A stretch of 64,000 nt of DNA from Allacma fusca (taxonomy: Eukaryota; Arthropoda; Collembola; Symphypleona; Sminthuridae), in contig OX359245.1 of the NCBI GenBank assembly GCA_947179485.1, positions 2,337,001-2,401,000 on the forward strand, in the 5' to 3' direction. The notes under the pieces are model-generated. The model was given only the letters and a program-made list of their open reading frames with translations. It was not told the DNA's origin and made no database searches. This document shows, piece after piece, positions 63,051 to 64,000 of the stretch. Made by a program: the position numbers and the translations under genes. Within the stretch, counting starts at the first letter, position 1. Each line of letters opens with the position of its first letter.

Positions 63051-64000
63051 CAGGGATGTCAACGATTAATAATCACGATTAATGATTAACGATTAATGAT
63101 TACTATTTATTAATCATCAATCGTTAATTTAGTAAGCTTGGATTGTTTGAAATAATCATCAATTGTAATCATCAATTAACCTTTTTGCAAAAATCAATCA
63201 TCAATTGTAATCATCAATTAACCTTTTTCAAAAATCAATCATCAAATGTAATCATCAATTAACCTTTTTCAAAAATCAATCGTCAATTGTAATCATCAAT
63301 TTACCGTTTTCAAAAATCAATTATCAATTGTAATCATCAATTAGCCGTTTTCAAAAATCATTTATCAATTGTAATCATCAATTAGCCGTTTTCAAAAATC
63401 AATTATCAATTGTAATCATCAATTAGCCGTTTTCAAAAATCAATTATCAATTGTAATCATCAATTATCGGGCTGGCGACGTCTCCAAAATTCTAAGTAGT
63501 CTAGGGTTCGAAGAAGTTTTTACTAAGCAGTGTCCGGTGTATCTGGCTGATAATATAAAGGATATAATACACTCTGTTTACGATCAGAGCAGTTTACACA
63601 ACATGAACAGAATCCTGAACTCCTCGTCTCACCCTTTGTACAAGTTAGCTTATTAAAATGATAAATGCAAGCAGTATCTAAATATCCACATTACATTGTT
63701 AATTGCAATCCTCAATTAATTAATTTTCAAAATAATCGTTAATCGTTAATTGCAATCATCAATGAAAATTATTTTTAAAGTAATCGTTAATTGTAATCAT
63801 CAATGAAAATTATTTTCGAAGTAATCGTTAATTGTAATCATCAGTGAAAATTATTTCTAAAGTAATCGTTAATTGTAATCAACACGGAAAATTATTTTTA
63901 AAGTAATCGTTAATTGTAATCATCAGTGAATAATATTTTCAAAGTAATCGTTAATTGTAATCATCAGTGAAAATTATTTCTAAAGTAATCGTTAATTGTA
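63051..64000. mobile_element. hAT-like element E, left part, with tandem repeats
   Basis: It starts at CAGGGATGTCAACG, a typical hAT-type end, followed by many ATTAATCG/CGATTAAT words. About eight units of about 41 bp with CAATTGTAATCATCAATTA fill 63140-63470. A second run with TAATCGTTAATTGTAATCA fills 63710-64000 to the window edge. Between them, 63474-63656 is a unique 61-codon open stretch. The right end and target duplication lie outside the window. Confidence 0.6.
63474..63656 (+). pseudogene. Possible captured coding fragment between the repeat arms
   Basis: The frame GDVSKILSSLGF...NMNRILNSSSHPLYKLAY is open for 60 codons in otherwise repeat-filled DNA and ends in TAA. The pattern 'gly-phe...ile..ile...L.NSSSHPLYKL' loosely recalls the tail of some retroelement reverse-transcriptase proteins. 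Identification is weak. It may be an exon of the element's own protein or a captured host or retroelement fragment. Confidence 0.3.

Overview
The window looks like AT-rich arthropod nuclear DNA: an acyl-CoA desaturase with short GT-AG introns, a secreted two-knot cysteine-rich protein, a secreted His-Me-type nuclease-like protein, and many DNA transposons with 8-bp target duplications. A springtail or similar hexapod would fit, but nothing seen fixes the species. I saw no bacterial genes and no CRISPR array. I could not run a tRNA search.

Layout. 1-7209: 3' part of a first giant LTR retrotransposon (element 1, + strand) ending in a 601-bp LTR. It sits inside an exon of a broken cysteine-rich gene (7210-7670) whose better-preserved paralogue lies at 22231-22821. 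7671-10609: no clear gene. 10610-16960: a large imperfect palindrome. Its right arm is an intact delta-9-type desaturase (five exons, 14731-16353). Its left arm is a decayed inverted copy interrupted by a hAT-type element that carries a second one. 20971-24945: two more hAT-type elements and minisatellites. 27777-30158: a spliced gene for a secreted nuclease-like protein. 30958-31779: a foldback DNA element split by element 2. 31781-60600: a complete 28.8-kb Ty3/gypsy-type LTR retrotransposon (element 2, - strand) with almost identical 577-bp LTRs and a 4-bp ATAT target duplication. 63051-64000: the start of a fifth hAT-like element.

Element 2 is the main object. In sense order it has a 3.2-kb leader; a Gag region in three reading frames (676, about 1190 and 345 codons); protease-RT-RNase H (858); integrase (991); a cluster of small, mostly coiled-coil ORFs; an 1878-codon ORF with an internal signal sequence, membrane segments and basic cleavage motifs; a 276-residue protein; and a small type I membrane protein. 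The last two recur in diverged form in element 1, so they belong to the element family. Recoding seems widespread: the second Gag frame has no Met for about 1000 residues, a GGGAAAC slippery site with a GC hairpin precedes pol, and single in-frame stops separate capsid from nucleocapsid and RNase H from integrase.

The most unusual signals are non-coding. The leader holds about ten hairpins whose loops share one motif while their stems differ and stay complementary. A second hairpin, with a conserved 19-20-nt loop and a compensated stem, occurs upstream of the last ORF in both elements, followed by a shared TATA-like box and small hairpin. These suggest a structured-RNA control layer for packaging, export, translation or subgenomic expression. 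The structures are read from the sequence; the functions are inference.
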